A stretch of DNA of 64,000 nucleotides, taken from Bacteroidales bacterium (lineage in GTDB: Bacteria > Bacteroidota > Bacteroidia > Bacteroidales > Marinilabiliaceae). Under the pieces are notes generated by a model. The model saw only the letters and a program-made list of their open reading frames with translations. It did no database searches and had not been told where the DNA came from. The DNA is taken from assembly GCA_017417385.1 (NCBI GenBank), contig JAFPZF010000058.1:27031-91030 (forward strand), in the 5' to 3' direction. Shown here one piece after another: positions 44,718-54,204 of the stretch (position 1 is the stretch's first letter; each line of letters begins with the position of its first letter). Made by a program: the position numbers and the translations under genes.

Positions 44718-46166
44718 TTACAAGTCCGCCTTAGGGTAGTTGACGAGGAAGAGGCGCTCCGTAGCGCGGGTTGCGGCAGTATAGAGCCAACGGGCTTCGG
44801 ACTGCAGATTCTCGTCGGTAAGCTGACGGCATGAGGCGTCGACGAAGACAGCCTGCCACTGACCGCCCTGAGCCTTGTGGCAAGTCGTCGCGTAGGAGAA
44901 GCGGGCCTGGAGGGCGTTGAAATGAGGGTCATCGTGCATAGCGATGGCGCGTTTCCAGGGTGAGACGTCGGCATAGTCCTCTTCGAAGCCATTGGAAAGA
45001 ATCTCGTTGATCTCGGCAGTACTTTTGAGGCGGTTGCCGTTGAGCCAGACGTCGGCAGTGAGAGTGTCGAGGAGGAGGAGACAGTCGATGTCGATATTGT
45101 CGTGCTCGAGGAGGCGGACAGAGACGTCGGCGAACTGGAGGCCGTAGAGCGAGCTGAAGGAGTTGACCGAGACCACCTCGGCGATGTCGCCATTGGCGAT
45201 GAAGCCAACCTGGGGGAGGTTGCGAGTCCAGAGATAGTTGTTGCGAGTCACCATGAGGAGGTCGCCGCGGGTCAGACATTCCTCAGTCGCCATGACCTGC
45301 TGACGCAGGCCCATACTGATCTTAGCGGCTGCGGCGTTGCTACGCGTAATAATAATAGTGTTCTGGGGGCCGAATTGCGAGTAGGCGCTTTCAATCTTCT
45401 CGGTGAGAGACTCGCCAGAGAGCAGTTCCACCTGTTCGTTGTCGGCACCGACGAGGGTCGGAAGATCAGTAGCGTCGGTGTCGTTGATAGTCTTGCGGAG
45501 CAGGGTAGCGTCTTGAATGATAAGCCCTTCAGTCTGGCGGACAATCTGACGGAGGAAGCATCTGCCGACCGTCAGTCCCAAGGAAGTGAGAGTGTCTGGG
45601 TCGAGGGCTGGCGGTGCGTCGCAGCCGATAGGTGGGAGCTGGTCTGGGTCGCCGATAAGAATCAGACGGTTGTTGGGTGCAGAGAAGACATATTCGACGA
45701 GGTCGTTGAGGAGGAAGCCGGAGCCCCAGGAGGCGGCAGACTGCGAGACAGAGCTATTGCCGTTAGGAATCAGCGAGGCCTCGTCGACAATAAACAGAGT
45801 GTTGTTCTGCTTGTTCTGAGTCAGTGGGAAGGAGCGTCCGCCCTCAGTATTGTATTGTTTAAAGATAGTCCGGTGGATAGTCGAGGCGAAGAGGCGGGTA
45901 GTATTAGAGAGGACCTTGGCGGCGCGTCCAGTCGGGGCGAGTAGAGAAGTCTTGAAGCCCATTTGACGAGCGGCGGAGCAGATAGCCTTAGTCAGCGTCG
46001 TCTTGCCAGTGCCGGCGAAGCCATTGATAATGAGAGTCGGGTTCGGCTTATCCGAGCAGAGGAGCATAGCGACAGCCTTGGCAGCGTGAGCCTGGTCGTC
46101 GGTCGGTGAGAACTCCATGGCGTGGAGGATGGCCTCTTCGGCGGTAGCGTAGTTAGAGACAGACAC
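44718..46166 (-). CDS. RecD-like ATP-dependent DNA helicase
   Basis: A 482-aa superfamily 1B helicase. Walker A is INGFAGTGKTTLTKAI near residue 47, Walker B is LFIVDEASL near 150, then GDPDQLPPIG. The C-terminal UvrD_C_2 block is YATTCHKAQGGQWQAVFVD and the final motif is LYTAATRATERLFLV. It is shorter than RecD2 because it lacks the long N-terminal HhH region, which is usual for this Bacteroidota group. It is the last gene of the 50.6-44.7 kb minus-strand run, 56 bases after the SixA-like gene. Confidence 0.9.
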   Translation of the reverse strand: MSVSNYATAEEAILHAMEFSPTDDQAHAAKAVAMLLCSDKPNPTLIINGFAGTGKTTLTKAICSAARQMGFKTSLLAPTGRAAKVLSNTTRLFASTIHRTIFKQYNTEGGRSFPLTQNKQNNTLFIVDEASLIPNGNSSVSQSAASWGSGFLLNDLVEYVFSAPNNRLILIGDPDQLPPIGCDAPPALDPDTLTSLGLTVGRCFLRQIVRQTEGLIIQDATLLRKTINDTDATDLPTLVGADNEQVELLSGESLTEKIESAYSQFGPQNTIIITRSNAAAAKISMGLRQQVMATEECLTRGDLLMVTRNNYLWTRNLPQVGFIANGDIAEVVSVNSFSSLYGLQFADVSVRLLEHDNIDIDCLLLLDTLTADVWLNGNRLKSTAEINEILSNGFEEDYADVSPWKRAIAMHDDPHFNALQARFSYATTCHKAQGGQWQAVFVDASCRQLTDENLQSEARWLYTAATRATERLFLVNYPKADL

Positions 46167-46222
46167 TTAGCAGATGGCGATTAGGTTGAGTGGTGATAAA
46201 CTGAGAGTGGAGTAACAAGGGA

Positions 46223-46693
46223 CTAATACAAGCGGGAATAGGTCAGACGGCCGCTATGGGCAGAGACGTCGTTCCAGCTGTCGCAGTCGAAATCCATGAC
46301 GACGAAGTTGGCGGGGAGGAATCCGATACGAAGGTCTTCGGCGAGGAGCATAGAAGCCGAGGAGCTTATCTCCGGGTTGTGAGCGACGATGAGGACACAG
46401 CGCTTGCCCGTCGAGCCTGCTGCGTCGATGTAGTCTTGCGTCGTCGCGCCCTCGTAGAGGACGGGATTGGCAGACACAGCGGTAATACCCAGTTGATTAG
46501 CTACAATCTGAGCAGTCTCGGCAGCTCGGACGGCAGTCGAGTGGACGACAGCCTCGATAGTGTTGCCAGACCTTGCGAGTTCGGCGGCGGCGAGAGAAGC
46601 ATTAGCGACACCGGGACCCGTCAGGTGTCGCTCGATGTCGCTTATGCCATAAGAAGAGGCGTTGGAGTGCCTCATCAGAATGAGAGTCAACAT
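46223..46693 (-). CDS. SixA-like histidine phosphatase
   Basis: A 156-aa phosphoglycerate-mutase-fold protein of the SixA group, which removes phosphate from phosphohistidine in signalling proteins. The catalytic block is LMRHSNASSYGISDIERHL (RHx in place of the usual RHG), with a second His in LIVAHNPEISS. The second Gly of the RHG motif is Ser here. It lies four bases after the GH105-DUF2264 gene, yet it has no obvious metabolic link; co-transcription may be incidental. Confidence 0.82.
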   Translation of the reverse strand: MLTLILMRHSNASSYGISDIERHLTGPGVANASLAAAELARSGNTIEAVVHSTAVRAAETAQIVANQLGITAVSANPVLYEGATTQDYIDAAGSTGKRCVLIVAHNPEISSSASMLLAEDLRIGFLPANFVVMDFDCDSWNDVSAHSGRLTYSRLY

Positions 46694-46697
46694 GGGT

Positions 46698-49028
46698 CTA
46701 GAACTTGTCCCAAGTCGTTATGTTGTCTTTCCAGCGGTGGTCTTTCGGGAAGTCCTGACTGCCCCAGGCGCGTTGCTGAGTCCAGGGGAGCGGAGCGTCC
46801 GTCCAGAACGGGTGGTTGGCTGGTAGTCCGAGCGGCATGAGGAAGAGACTCGTCATGTAGAGACTGCCGTTGTTCGTATACCAGTCGGCGATGTTAGGCT
46901 GACGGCCGCAGAAGCCGATCGTCAGGAAGCCCTTGCTGTTGAAGTTCTCCTTGCCGTCGAACATACGGTGCATGACAGCCGTGAGTGCGCTGCGGACGCT
47001 GCCGTTGGTCAGACCAGCCGGGAGAGACTGCATGTGTGCCATGACAGCGAGTGGCTGCATAGCTGCCATACGGTAGGGGATCGAGCGGCCGAAGACAGGG
47101 AAAGTCCCTTCAGGGGAGATGAAACGCTCGAGGACGATAGCGAACTTCTGGCAACGCTGGAGCTCGCGGTTGAAATACTTCTGATAGTCGAGGCGGCTGC
47201 CTTTCGTCACAGACTTGAGACCGTCGAGGACGTCGAGGTACATAGGGTGGAAGACGTAGCTGCTGTAGTAGTCGAAGGCGAAGGCCGTCCCGTCGGCATA
47301 CCAGCCGTCGCCGACGTACCATTCCTCGACCTTGCGGATAGCCGAGTTGATACGATACATATCGTAGTTGGCGCCAGCCTTGTAGAGGACCGTCTCGATA
47401 GTAGCCGAGAAGAGTAGCCAGTTAGTGTAAGGCGGGTCGATGCGTCGGAGCTGAGTAAACTCCTCGATGTAGCGCTTCTTAGTCTCGTCAGATAGAGGCG
47501 TCCAGAGGGCGTCCCAGCCACGGAGGAAGCTCTGAGCGAGATAGGCAGCGTCTACGAGAGGCTGACCTTCCTTGCGCCAGAGGAGGTAGTCGCCGCTGTT
47601 AGGGTCGACAGCGTTAGCGTAAGCCTTGAGAGCCTTCTCGCGGAGGTCCTTGCGGATGCGACCCTCGGCAGTGTTGTCGTCAGGAAGCGTCAGCCAAGGA
47701 GCCAGGCCAGCCATGAGCCTACCGAAAGCCTCCATGTAGGTGACACGCTTGTCTCGTCCGTCCCACGTCGGAGAGACCTCGATTTCCATCCTCTCGTTCA
47801 GTTTTCCCTCGGCCATAGCGCTCAGGACAGGGTCGGCGAGCTGGCGTGCGAAGTCAACCCACTGCTGACGGTCGGACTTCTTAGCGTTCTTAGCATTGGT
47901 AGTGTTGGCCTCGCGGAGCTGAGCGTAGCGGGCGTATTCCGTAGCGGCGAGGAGGAAGGCAGCGGTGCCGAAGTTGGCGACCGACTTAGCGCTTATCGTC
48001 TGGCCAGGGATGGCACGTTCGCCGATAGGCTGGACGTAGCCGATAGTCTTGTCCTTCTGGAGGGCAGTCTTAGTCAGGTAGTTCCACGCCTTCGTAATCG
48101 TCGGCATGTATTCAGACTCCGAGATGACGCCGCTGTTGACGCCCCAGAGGAGGCCGTAGGTGAAGAAGGCCGTGCCGCTAGTCTCTGGGCCAGGAGCCTG
48201 CTCAGGGTCGAGGATGCTACGAGTCCAGTAACCCTCCTTCTGCTGAGAGTTCTTGACGGCCTGTGCGAGAGCCTTGAAGTGGTTGATAAAGACCTGCTTG
48301 TGCTTGTAGTCGTCAGGGAGGTCAGGGATGATACGCGCATACGCAGCGAGGACCCAACCGTTGCCGCGGGCCCAGAAGTCCTTCTTACCCGAGTTAGTCT
48401 TATGCTTAGGGAAGACATACTTAGCGTCTCGGAAGAAGAAGCCCGTCTCGGGGTCTCGCATGAGACTATCAGCAAAGTCGTAGTATTCAGCGAGTTTAGC
48501 GAGGTAGAGGTCGTTGCCAGTGATATTGTGCATCTTCGTCATGACCGGCATGACCATGAAGAGGCCGTCGGCCCACCACCAGTAGTCGTGGCGGGGAGTA
48601 GCCATCTCGTACTCCATGACTTGGCGAGCGCGGGCGATCATCTTGTTGTCTGGAGTCAGCTGGTAGAGGTCGGCGTAGGCCTGGAAGCAGATCTGCCAGT
48701 CGCCGAAGAGGGCGTATTCAGGCTTTTCGCCGTAGGTCATCTTCCATTCCTTCGGGTCGTTGCCCGTGGCACCCATCCAGTTGTTGTAGACAGCCCACTT
48801 CGTCGTGTAGTCGAGGAAGTCGTTGTTGCCAGTGACCTTGTAGGCCTCGAGGTTGGCGCAGTGGTAGACGGCGTCGTCCCAGAAAGGTCTCGTCTCGAAC
48901 GAGTGAGACTTCTGCCATGTAGTGTTGACATCAGTCAGCAGTTTCTTGATGTCGTTTTCGCTAGGCGTCTGGGCGAGGGAGAGCGCGGAGACGAGCAGCA
49001 GACCGACTGTAGAGAATGATGCTTTCAT
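46698..49028 (-). CDS. GH105 unsaturated rhamnogalacturonyl hydrolase fused to DUF2264
   Basis: A 776-aa secreted protein with a signal peptide (residues 1-19, ending SLAQ). Residues about 25-370 form an (alpha/alpha)6 barrel of GH88/GH105 type (WADGLFMVMPVMTKMHNITG, FWARGNGWVLAAYARI), which removes unsaturated galacturonyl groups left by lyases. Residues about 385-770 match DUF2264 (PTWDGRDKRVTYMEAFGRLM, then YTNWLLFSATIE and WYADGTAFAFDYYSSYV). The fusion joins two enzymes of rhamnogalacturonan breakdown. It lies 18 bases after the acetylesterase gene, in the same operon. Confidence 0.88.
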   Translation of the reverse strand: MKASFSTVGLLLVSALSLAQTPSENDIKKLLTDVNTTWQKSHSFETRPFWDDAVYHCANLEAYKVTGNNDFLDYTTKWAVYNNWMGATGNDPKEWKMTYGEKPEYALFGDWQICFQAYADLYQLTPDNKMIARARQVMEYEMATPRHDYWWWADGLFMVMPVMTKMHNITGNDLYLAKLAEYYDFADSLMRDPETGFFFRDAKYVFPKHKTNSGKKDFWARGNGWVLAAYARIIPDLPDDYKHKQVFINHFKALAQAVKNSQQKEGYWTRSILDPEQAPGPETSGTAFFTYGLLWGVNSGVISESEYMPTITKAWNYLTKTALQKDKTIGYVQPIGERAIPGQTISAKSVANFGTAAFLLAATEYARYAQLREANTTNAKNAKKSDRQQWVDFARQLADPVLSAMAEGKLNERMEIEVSPTWDGRDKRVTYMEAFGRLMAGLAPWLTLPDDNTAEGRIRKDLREKALKAYANAVDPNSGDYLLWRKEGQPLVDAAYLAQSFLRGWDALWTPLSDETKKRYIEEFTQLRRIDPPYTNWLLFSATIETVLYKAGANYDMYRINSAIRKVEEWYVGDGWYADGTAFAFDYYSSYVFHPMYLDVLDGLKSVTKGSRLDYQKYFNRELQRCQKFAIVLERFISPEGTFPVFGRSIPYRMAAMQPLAVMAHMQSLPAGLTNGSVRSALTAVMHRMFDGKENFNSKGFLTIGFCGRQPNIADWYTNNGSLYMTSLFLMPLGLPANHPFWTDAPLPWTQQRAWGSQDFPKDHRWKDNITTWDKF

Positions 49029-49046
49029 AGTAATAAGTGTGACATA

Positions 49047-50624
49047 TTATTCGATAGCAGTCCCCTCGATGTTGACATTAACGATGTCGAACTCGAAGTT
49101 CTTGCGAGCCTGTTTGCTCCAGGGGTAGATCCTGAAGAGGACCATTTCGCCGGCCTTGACCTTGACAGACGTCGAGTAGGAGTCGACTGCGAGGCCATCA
49201 GCGGAAGGGTTCTGCCTCTCGCCGACCGTCGAGCGGAGGAAGAAGTCGTTGCCGTAGGCGTAGGAGATGCGGTAGCACATCTCTGGGCTGACGCCGAGCG
49301 AGAGCTTGTTGATACGAACGTCCTTCTTGCCGGCGACGATCTTCAGTTGGACGAAGCGGTTGCCGTCCTCGTCGATTTCAGCCTGCCAGAGACCGCTCTC
49401 CATGCCGAAGTGACCATTGGCGGAGGTGAGACCTTTGACGATAGACAGTTTAGCGTCGAGATTCTTAGAGACAGCCTTCTCGTGGATATTGTCCCAGTGG
49501 ATGAAGGCGTCCTCCTGACTCTTCACCTTTCTGCCGACGCATTTGACCGGAATCTCAGCGTGGCAGGTGTGGCTGCCGAGGTATATAGTGCCGTTGGTAG
49601 TTCCCTCGGCCTTTGGTGTGCAGCAGGCGAAGAAGGCGACGCCCTTAGTAGCGGACATACAGAGAGTGTCCTTGACCTCACCGCCGAGCGTGTGAGACAG
49701 TTTCCAGCCGGCAGGAGCCTTGACAGTCAGCTGACCGATGCCAGTCAGGTATCTTTTCTCCTCGATGTCGAGACCGTCGAGGCAAACAGCGTCGAAGCAC
49801 TGCCAGAGCGTGTCACCGATAAAGACCTCGCCATAGTCCATGCGGCGGGGGTTGACGACCAGTTTAGGTTTGTGAGGGTGGCCGTGCCATACCTTGAGGT
49901 CGCCGAGCTTACAGTTGGCGACGATAGCGTATATGATAGCGCCTTTAGCTTGCGTGTGAGTATTGTCAGCATTGACGTAGAGCTGCTCCTTGGAGTCCCT
50001 TTCGCCGTAGGCCTCGACAATCTCCCTAGACTTCTCGCATAAGTCGATGAGTGGGACGTCCTTCTCAATAGAGAGGCGGCGCATGACGGCAGTATAGTCG
50101 AGCGTCGTGTCGGTCGGGTTGGAGCTGAGGTTGTGCCTACCGCGGGCGGTGATGTTAGCGCCGTCGAAGTAGCGCCTGACGATAGGCTGGACGAGGATAG
50201 GCTTAGCGCCAGCCTGACGGGCCTCGTCGATATATCGGGAGAGGTAGTTCTTGTAGGAAGTCCAGGGGGCAGTACCGCGGCCGCTAGGGCCTTCTTCGCC
50301 ATTGTCCTTTTCGTCGTTGTGTGCGAACTGAATCAGGACATAGTCTCCGACGTTGAGGCTATCCTTGACCTTGTTCCAGCTGCCCTCCTCGTAGAAACTC
50401 TTAGAGCTACGGCCTGGGATGGCGCAGTCGCGAACACGGACGCCGTCTGGGACGAACTGGCAGAGCATTTCACCCCAGCCTCTGATCTGCGTCGAGTTCT
50501 CCTCGTAGTCGGCCATAGTGGAGTCACCGATAAGGTGGATAGTCACATTATCCTTAGAGCAGCTCCAGAGGGCGAGGGAGGCGGAAAAAGTCAGTATAAA
50601 GTTTTTCAGAGATTTATATAGCAT
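49047..50624 (-). CDS. SGNH esterase, rhamnogalacturonan acetylesterase type (CE12-like)
   Basis: A 525-aa secreted protein. The N-terminus is hydrophobic and ends LALWSC, so Cys22 may be lipidated. The SGNH domain (about 28-240) has block I IHLIGDSTMADYEENSTQ with the nucleophile Ser, block III QFAHNDEKD and block V NADNTHTQAKG with the catalytic Asp and His. This is the pattern of rhamnogalacturonan acetylesterase. The C-terminal 280 residues are beta-rich and may be a carbohydrate-binding part. It is the first gene of the pectin-type operon, followed by the GH105-DUF2264 gene. Confidence 0.85.
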   Translation of the reverse strand: MLYKSLKNFILTFSASLALWSCSKDNVTIHLIGDSTMADYEENSTQIRGWGEMLCQFVPDGVRVRDCAIPGRSSKSFYEEGSWNKVKDSLNVGDYVLIQFAHNDEKDNGEEGPSGRGTAPWTSYKNYLSRYIDEARQAGAKPILVQPIVRRYFDGANITARGRHNLSSNPTDTTLDYTAVMRRLSIEKDVPLIDLCEKSREIVEAYGERDSKEQLYVNADNTHTQAKGAIIYAIVANCKLGDLKVWHGHPHKPKLVVNPRRMDYGEVFIGDTLWQCFDAVCLDGLDIEEKRYLTGIGQLTVKAPAGWKLSHTLGGEVKDTLCMSATKGVAFFACCTPKAEGTTNGTIYLGSHTCHAEIPVKCVGRKVKSQEDAFIHWDNIHEKAVSKNLDAKLSIVKGLTSANGHFGMESGLWQAEIDEDGNRFVQLKIVAGKKDVRINKLSLGVSPEMCYRISYAYGNDFFLRSTVGERQNPSADGLAVDSYSTSVKVKAGEMVLFRIYPWSKQARKNFEFDIVNVNIEGTAIE

Positions 50625-50656
50625 GATAGGAATGAGGTTTCGTAGGATTAGGAGAG

Positions 50657-50689
50657 CTCTGCCGCAGTCGGAGCCGGCTAGCGGCAGAG
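50657..50689. terminator. Hairpin between the RRM gene and the esterase gene
   Basis: A 9-bp perfect stem (CTCTGCCGC against GCGGCAGAG) with a 15-base loop. It lies 36 bases past the RRM stop. The T run is on the + side (TTTTCT), where no gene ends, so as a terminator of the minus-strand RRM gene it would have a poor tail. Confidence 0.5.
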
Positions 50690-50724
50690 TTTTCTAAAGA
50701 ATCTTGTGGTTGGTGAGAAGCAGA

Positions 50725-50982
50725 CTACTGCCTTTCCTCGCGAGGGCGAGCCTCGTTGACGGCGATGATTCTGCCCTTGAGTTCGTATCCGTCGAGCTCG
50801 TTGATAGCACGCTCAGCAGCCTCGTCGTCGTACATTTCGACGAAGCCGTAGCCCTTGCTCTTGTGTGTCACCTTGTCCTTGATGATGTGAACGTCGGTGA
50901 CGTCGCCGTACTCCTCGAAGAGTGTCCTCAGTTCAGTCTCAGTCGTGCTGAAGCTCAGTTTGGCTACAAAGATGTTCTTCAT
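50725..50982 (-). CDS. RRM-domain RNA-binding protein
   Basis: An 85-aa protein consisting of one RNA recognition motif: RNP2 is IFVAKLSF at the start and RNP1 is KGYGFVEM near residue 43. I chose the start at 50982 (MKNIFVAKLSF), because upstream codons do not match the family and the typical RRM begins there. Small RRM proteins of this kind are abundant in Bacteroidota and act as global RNA-binding or cold-adaptation factors. The gene is 29 bases after rarA. Confidence 0.9.
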   Translation of the reverse strand: MKNIFVAKLSFSTTETELRTLFEEYGDVTDVHIIKDKVTHKSKGYGFVEMYDDEAAERAINELDGYELKGRIIAVNEARPREERQ

Positions 50983-51011
50983 TTTCTTAAAGTAATTTTG
51001 TTTGTTGTGAA

Positions 51012-52286
51012 TCAATAATATCTGTTGCCCCACAGACTGGAGAGCCTTTCCGCCATACGGTCTTCGGCGGCGTTGGGCTGATGTCTGTAGAACTTAGCGT
51101 CTTGGAGTGCGTCTGGCAAGTATTGTTGCGAGACGAAATGCTGTGGGAAGTCGTGAGGGTAGAGGTAGTCACGACCATAGTTGAGTTTCTCCATCAGTTG
51201 TGTCGGGGCGTTGCGTAGGTGGAGAGGGACAGGGAGGTCGCCCGACTTCTTGACGCAGTCGATAGCCTCGTTGATAGCCATGTAGGCTGCGTTCGACTTG
51301 GCGGAGGAGGCGAGGTAGATAGTAGCCTCGGCGAGTGGGATGCGTCCTTCGGGCCAGCCGATCTTGTTGACGGCGTCGAAGGCCTGATTGGCGATGAGGA
51401 GGGCGTTAGGGTTGGCGAGGCCGACATCCTCGGCTGCGGAGATGACGAGACGGCGGGCGATGAACTTAGGGTCTTCGCCGCCCTCGATCATACGTGCGAG
51501 CCAGTAGACAGCGGCGTCGGGGTCGGAGCCACGGATAGACTTGATGAAGGCCGAGATGATGTCGTAGTGCATCTCGCCGTTCTTGTCGTAGGTCGCCGAG
51601 GTCTGCTGGAGAATGTCGACGACGTGCTTGTCGTCGATAGTGATAACGTCGTTGTGGTCTTGAGAGTTGACAACCAGCTCAAGAATGTTGAGGAACTTGC
51701 GGGCGTCTCCACCCGAGAAGCGGAGGAGGGCGTTGCTCTCGACGAGGTTGATATTCAAGTCCTTGAGGACGCTGTCAGTCGTGACAGCTCTCTCGTAGAG
51801 GTCGAGGAGGTCCTTCTTCTCGAGGGAGTGAAGGACGTAGACCTGGCAGCGGGAGAGGAGAGGGGAGATAACCTCGAAGGAAGGGTTTTCAGTTGTCGCG
51901 CCGATAAGGACTACCGTGCCGTTCTCGACGGCGGCGAGGAGACTATCCTGCTGACTTTTCGAGAAGCGATGAATCTCGTCGATAAAGAGGATTGGCGTCT
52001 GGACGCTATTGAAGAAGCGGCTCTGCTTAGCCTTCTCGATGACGTCTCGGACATCCTTGACGCCGGAGCTGACGGCAGAGAGAGTGTAGAAAGGCCTCTT
52101 CAGTTGCGTAGAGATGATGTGAGCGAGAGTCGTCTTGCCGACGCCTGGGGGGCCCCATAGGATGATAGAGGCGATGCTACCGCCCTCTATCATACGACGA
52201 AGCACGGCACCTTGTCCGATAAGGTGTCGCTGACCGACGTAGGAGTCGAGCGTGTCTGGTCGCAGACGTTCTGCAAGTGGTAACAT
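51012..52286 (-). CDS. rarA: Replication-associated recombination protein RarA (MgsA)
   Basis: A 424-aa AAA+ ATPase that acts at stalled replication forks. Walker A is LWGPPGVGKTTLAHII near residue 44, Walker B is LFIDEIHRFSK near 100, sensor 1 is GATTENPSFEV, and the C-terminal MgsA domain (AYMAINEAID, then YGRDYLYPHDFPQHF) is intact. Length matches E. coli RarA. It is 17 bases downstream of the SUI1-like gene. Confidence 0.95.
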   Translation of the reverse strand: MLPLAERLRPDTLDSYVGQRHLIGQGAVLRRMIEGGSIASIILWGPPGVGKTTLAHIISTQLKRPFYTLSAVSSGVKDVRDVIEKAKQSRFFNSVQTPILFIDEIHRFSKSQQDSLLAAVENGTVVLIGATTENPSFEVISPLLSRCQVYVLHSLEKKDLLDLYERAVTTDSVLKDLNINLVESNALLRFSGGDARKFLNILELVVNSQDHNDVITIDDKHVVDILQQTSATYDKNGEMHYDIISAFIKSIRGSDPDAAVYWLARMIEGGEDPKFIARRLVISAAEDVGLANPNALLIANQAFDAVNKIGWPEGRIPLAEATIYLASSAKSNAAYMAINEAIDCVKKSGDLPVPLHLRNAPTQLMEKLNYGRDYLYPHDFPQHFVSQQYLPDALQDAKFYRHQPNAAEDRMAERLSSLWGNRYY

Positions 52287-52303
52287 TTCGGGGACGTTAT
52301 ACG

Positions 52304-52645
52304 CTAACGGATCGTTTTTGTTTTAAATCCGAGCGAATTTAACAGATCGGTCACCTTATCGCGGAAGTCGCCTTGGAGGACGATCTCGCCGTCCTTGGCA
52401 GAGCCGCCGATGCCGCAGGACTGTTTGAGTTTCTTAGCGAGGTCTTTGAGGTCGTCGTCGGAGCCCACGAAGCCAGTAATCAGAGTCACCTGCTTGCCGG
52501 CGCGTTGTTTCTTGTCCAGTTCGATACGGAGACGCTGTTCGCTTGGCGGGAGCGTCACCTGCTCCTCGTCGCCGTAGTCGTATTGCGCATCGGGATTCGT
52601 AGAGTAGACGAGGCCTTCGCGTTTTTTCCAGTTGTTAGTTGCCAT
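52304..52645 (-). CDS. SUI1/YciH-family translation factor
   Basis: A 113-aa protein with an eIF1/SUI1 domain (residues about 38-112; VTLITGFVGSDDDLKDLAKK, CGIGGSAKDGEIVLQGD). I chose the start at 52645 (MATNNWKKREGLVYSTNP), which is the family N-terminus. A reading frame opens 78 bases earlier but runs into the repeat element. Bacterial YciH affects start-codon choice. Downstream is rarA. Confidence 0.9.
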   Translation of the reverse strand: MATNNWKKREGLVYSTNPDAQYDYGDEEQVTLPPSEQRLRIELDKKQRAGKQVTLITGFVGSDDDLKDLAKKLKQSCGIGGSAKDGEIVLQGDFRDKVTDLLNSLGFKTKTIR

Positions 52646-52663
52646 ATAGTAGGATTCAGATGA

Positions 52664-52855
52664 GGGACCTCTATAAATTGCTTTTTCTGCGTTGGCGTTG
52701 CCTTCATTCCTCACGCTCGGCAAATTGCAAGCAAGCTTGCTTTGCTCTCGCTTAATCGGAATGTTGCGCTCAACTTTGAAATCCTCATTTACTCCAGTAA
52801 ACTCCGGTATTCAAAGTCTCGTGCGCCTTGAAAAATCTAATTTCTAGAGTTCCCC
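52664..52855 (+). repeat. Dispersed palindromic element, copy C (one extra hairpin module)
   Basis: A 192-bp element between rimO and the SUI1-like gene, which are both on the minus strand. The termini GGGACCTCTATAAATTGC and the complement of AATTTCTAGAGTTCCCC pair. One extra module (52710-52758) begins CTCACGCTCGG and ends CTCTCGCTTAATCG, with a hairpin around GCAAGCAAGCTTGC between. The central hairpin is CTTTGAA...TTCAAAG with TTAC...GTAA. Confidence 0.88.
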
Positions 52856-52900
52856 TTGAGGGGTGGTGTTACGTAGGGCGAGGGGAAAACTTGAGAAAGA

Positions 52901-54190
52901 TTATTCCACTTGACCTTCGAGGTCGTAGTCTGTAGCGCCGGTGATGAGGACGTCAGCGAACTCGCCGACCTTAGGTTTCCCCTTCGTGATGAGCACTTCT
53001 GGGTCCACTTCTGGAGAGTCGAATTCCGTCCTGCCGACGAAGGTGCCATCCTTCTCGCGTCGGTCGATGATGACCTTGAGACGCTGTCCGACCTTTTGCT
53101 CGTTGTGTTCGAGACTGATCTCAGCCTGAGCCTGCATGATAAGTTCGGCGCGGTGCTCCTTGACCTCCTCGGGGATGTCGTCCTTGTAGTGCTTGAAGGC
53201 GTAGGTGTCGTCCTCGTGGGAGTATGGGAAGACGCCGAGCCTCTCGAAGCGCTGGGTCTGAACAAAGTCCATCAGTTCGGCGAAGTCCTCCTCCGTCTCG
53301 CCGGGGTGGCCGGTGATGAGCGTCGTACGGAGGTGGATGCCAGGCACGCTGGACCTAATCTTGTCGATGAGGGCGAGCGTCTCGTCCTTAGTAATATGGC
53401 GTCTCATCTTGGAGAGCATATTGTCCGAGATGTGCTGGAGGGCGATGTCGAGGTAGGAGCAGACCTTCGGGTTGGAAGCCATGACCGGCAGCACGTCGGC
53501 TGGGAAGCCGGCTGGGTAGGCGTAGTGGAGACGAATCCACTCGATCCCGTTGACCTCTGAGAGACGTTGAGTCAGTTCGGCGAGGCGGCTTACGCCGTAG
53601 AGGTCGGAGCCGTAGGAGGAGAGGTCTTGTGCGATGACCTGGAGCTCCTTGACGCCCTGACCGGCGAGACGGTTTGCCTCGTCGACAATATCTTCGATAG
53701 GGCGGCTCGTATGGCGGCCAGTTATCAGAGGGATGGCGCAGTAGCTACAGAAGCGGTTGCAGCCCTCGGAAATCTTGATGTAGGCGTAGTGTGGCGGAGT
53801 CGTCAGGGTGCGTTCGTTCATGAGGTCGCGGCGGTAAGTCGCGCCGAGTTCGGCGACGATGCCGTTCCAGTCGAACTTCCCGTAGAACTTGTCGACCTCT
53901 GGGATTTGCTCTTCGAGGTCCTTGCGGTAGCGTTCGCTGAGGCAGCCCATGACGTAGAGACGTTTGATGCGTCCCTCCTGCTTAGCTTCGGCGAAGCGGA
54001 GGATAGTGTCGATAGACTCCTGCTTAGCGTCTCCGATGAAGCCGCAGGTGTTGATGACGACGACCTCGGCCTTGGAGACAGCGGGGTCGTGAGCCACCTT
54101 AATATTATTAGCTTTCAGCTGAGCGATAAGCCTCTCGCTGTCGACGAGGTTTTTCGAGCAGCCGAGCGATATGATGTCGACTTGTTTCAA
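52901..54190 (-). CDS. rimO: Ribosomal protein S12 methylthiotransferase RimO
   Basis: A 429-aa radical-SAM enzyme that methylthiolates an Asp of ribosomal protein S12. The N-terminal domain has the IISLGCSKNLVDSE iron-sulphur Cys and two further Cys. The radical-SAM triad is ISEGCNRFCSYCAIPL near residue 140, and a TRAM domain closes the protein. The GCSKN motif and overall length distinguish it from MiaB. It is 14 bases after ftsY, a pairing I recognise from other Bacteroidales. Confidence 0.95.
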   Translation of the reverse strand: MKQVDIISLGCSKNLVDSERLIAQLKANNIKVAHDPAVSKAEVVVINTCGFIGDAKQESIDTILRFAEAKQEGRIKRLYVMGCLSERYRKDLEEQIPEVDKFYGKFDWNGIVAELGATYRRDLMNERTLTTPPHYAYIKISEGCNRFCSYCAIPLITGRHTSRPIEDIVDEANRLAGQGVKELQVIAQDLSSYGSDLYGVSRLAELTQRLSEVNGIEWIRLHYAYPAGFPADVLPVMASNPKVCSYLDIALQHISDNMLSKMRRHITKDETLALIDKIRSSVPGIHLRTTLITGHPGETEEDFAELMDFVQTQRFERLGVFPYSHEDDTYAFKHYKDDIPEEVKEHRAELIMQAQAEISLEHNEQKVGQRLKVIIDRREKDGTFVGRTEFDSPEVDPEVLITKGKPKVGEFADVLITGATDYDLEGQVE

Positions 54191-54204
54191 CGGACGATAC
54201 AGAG

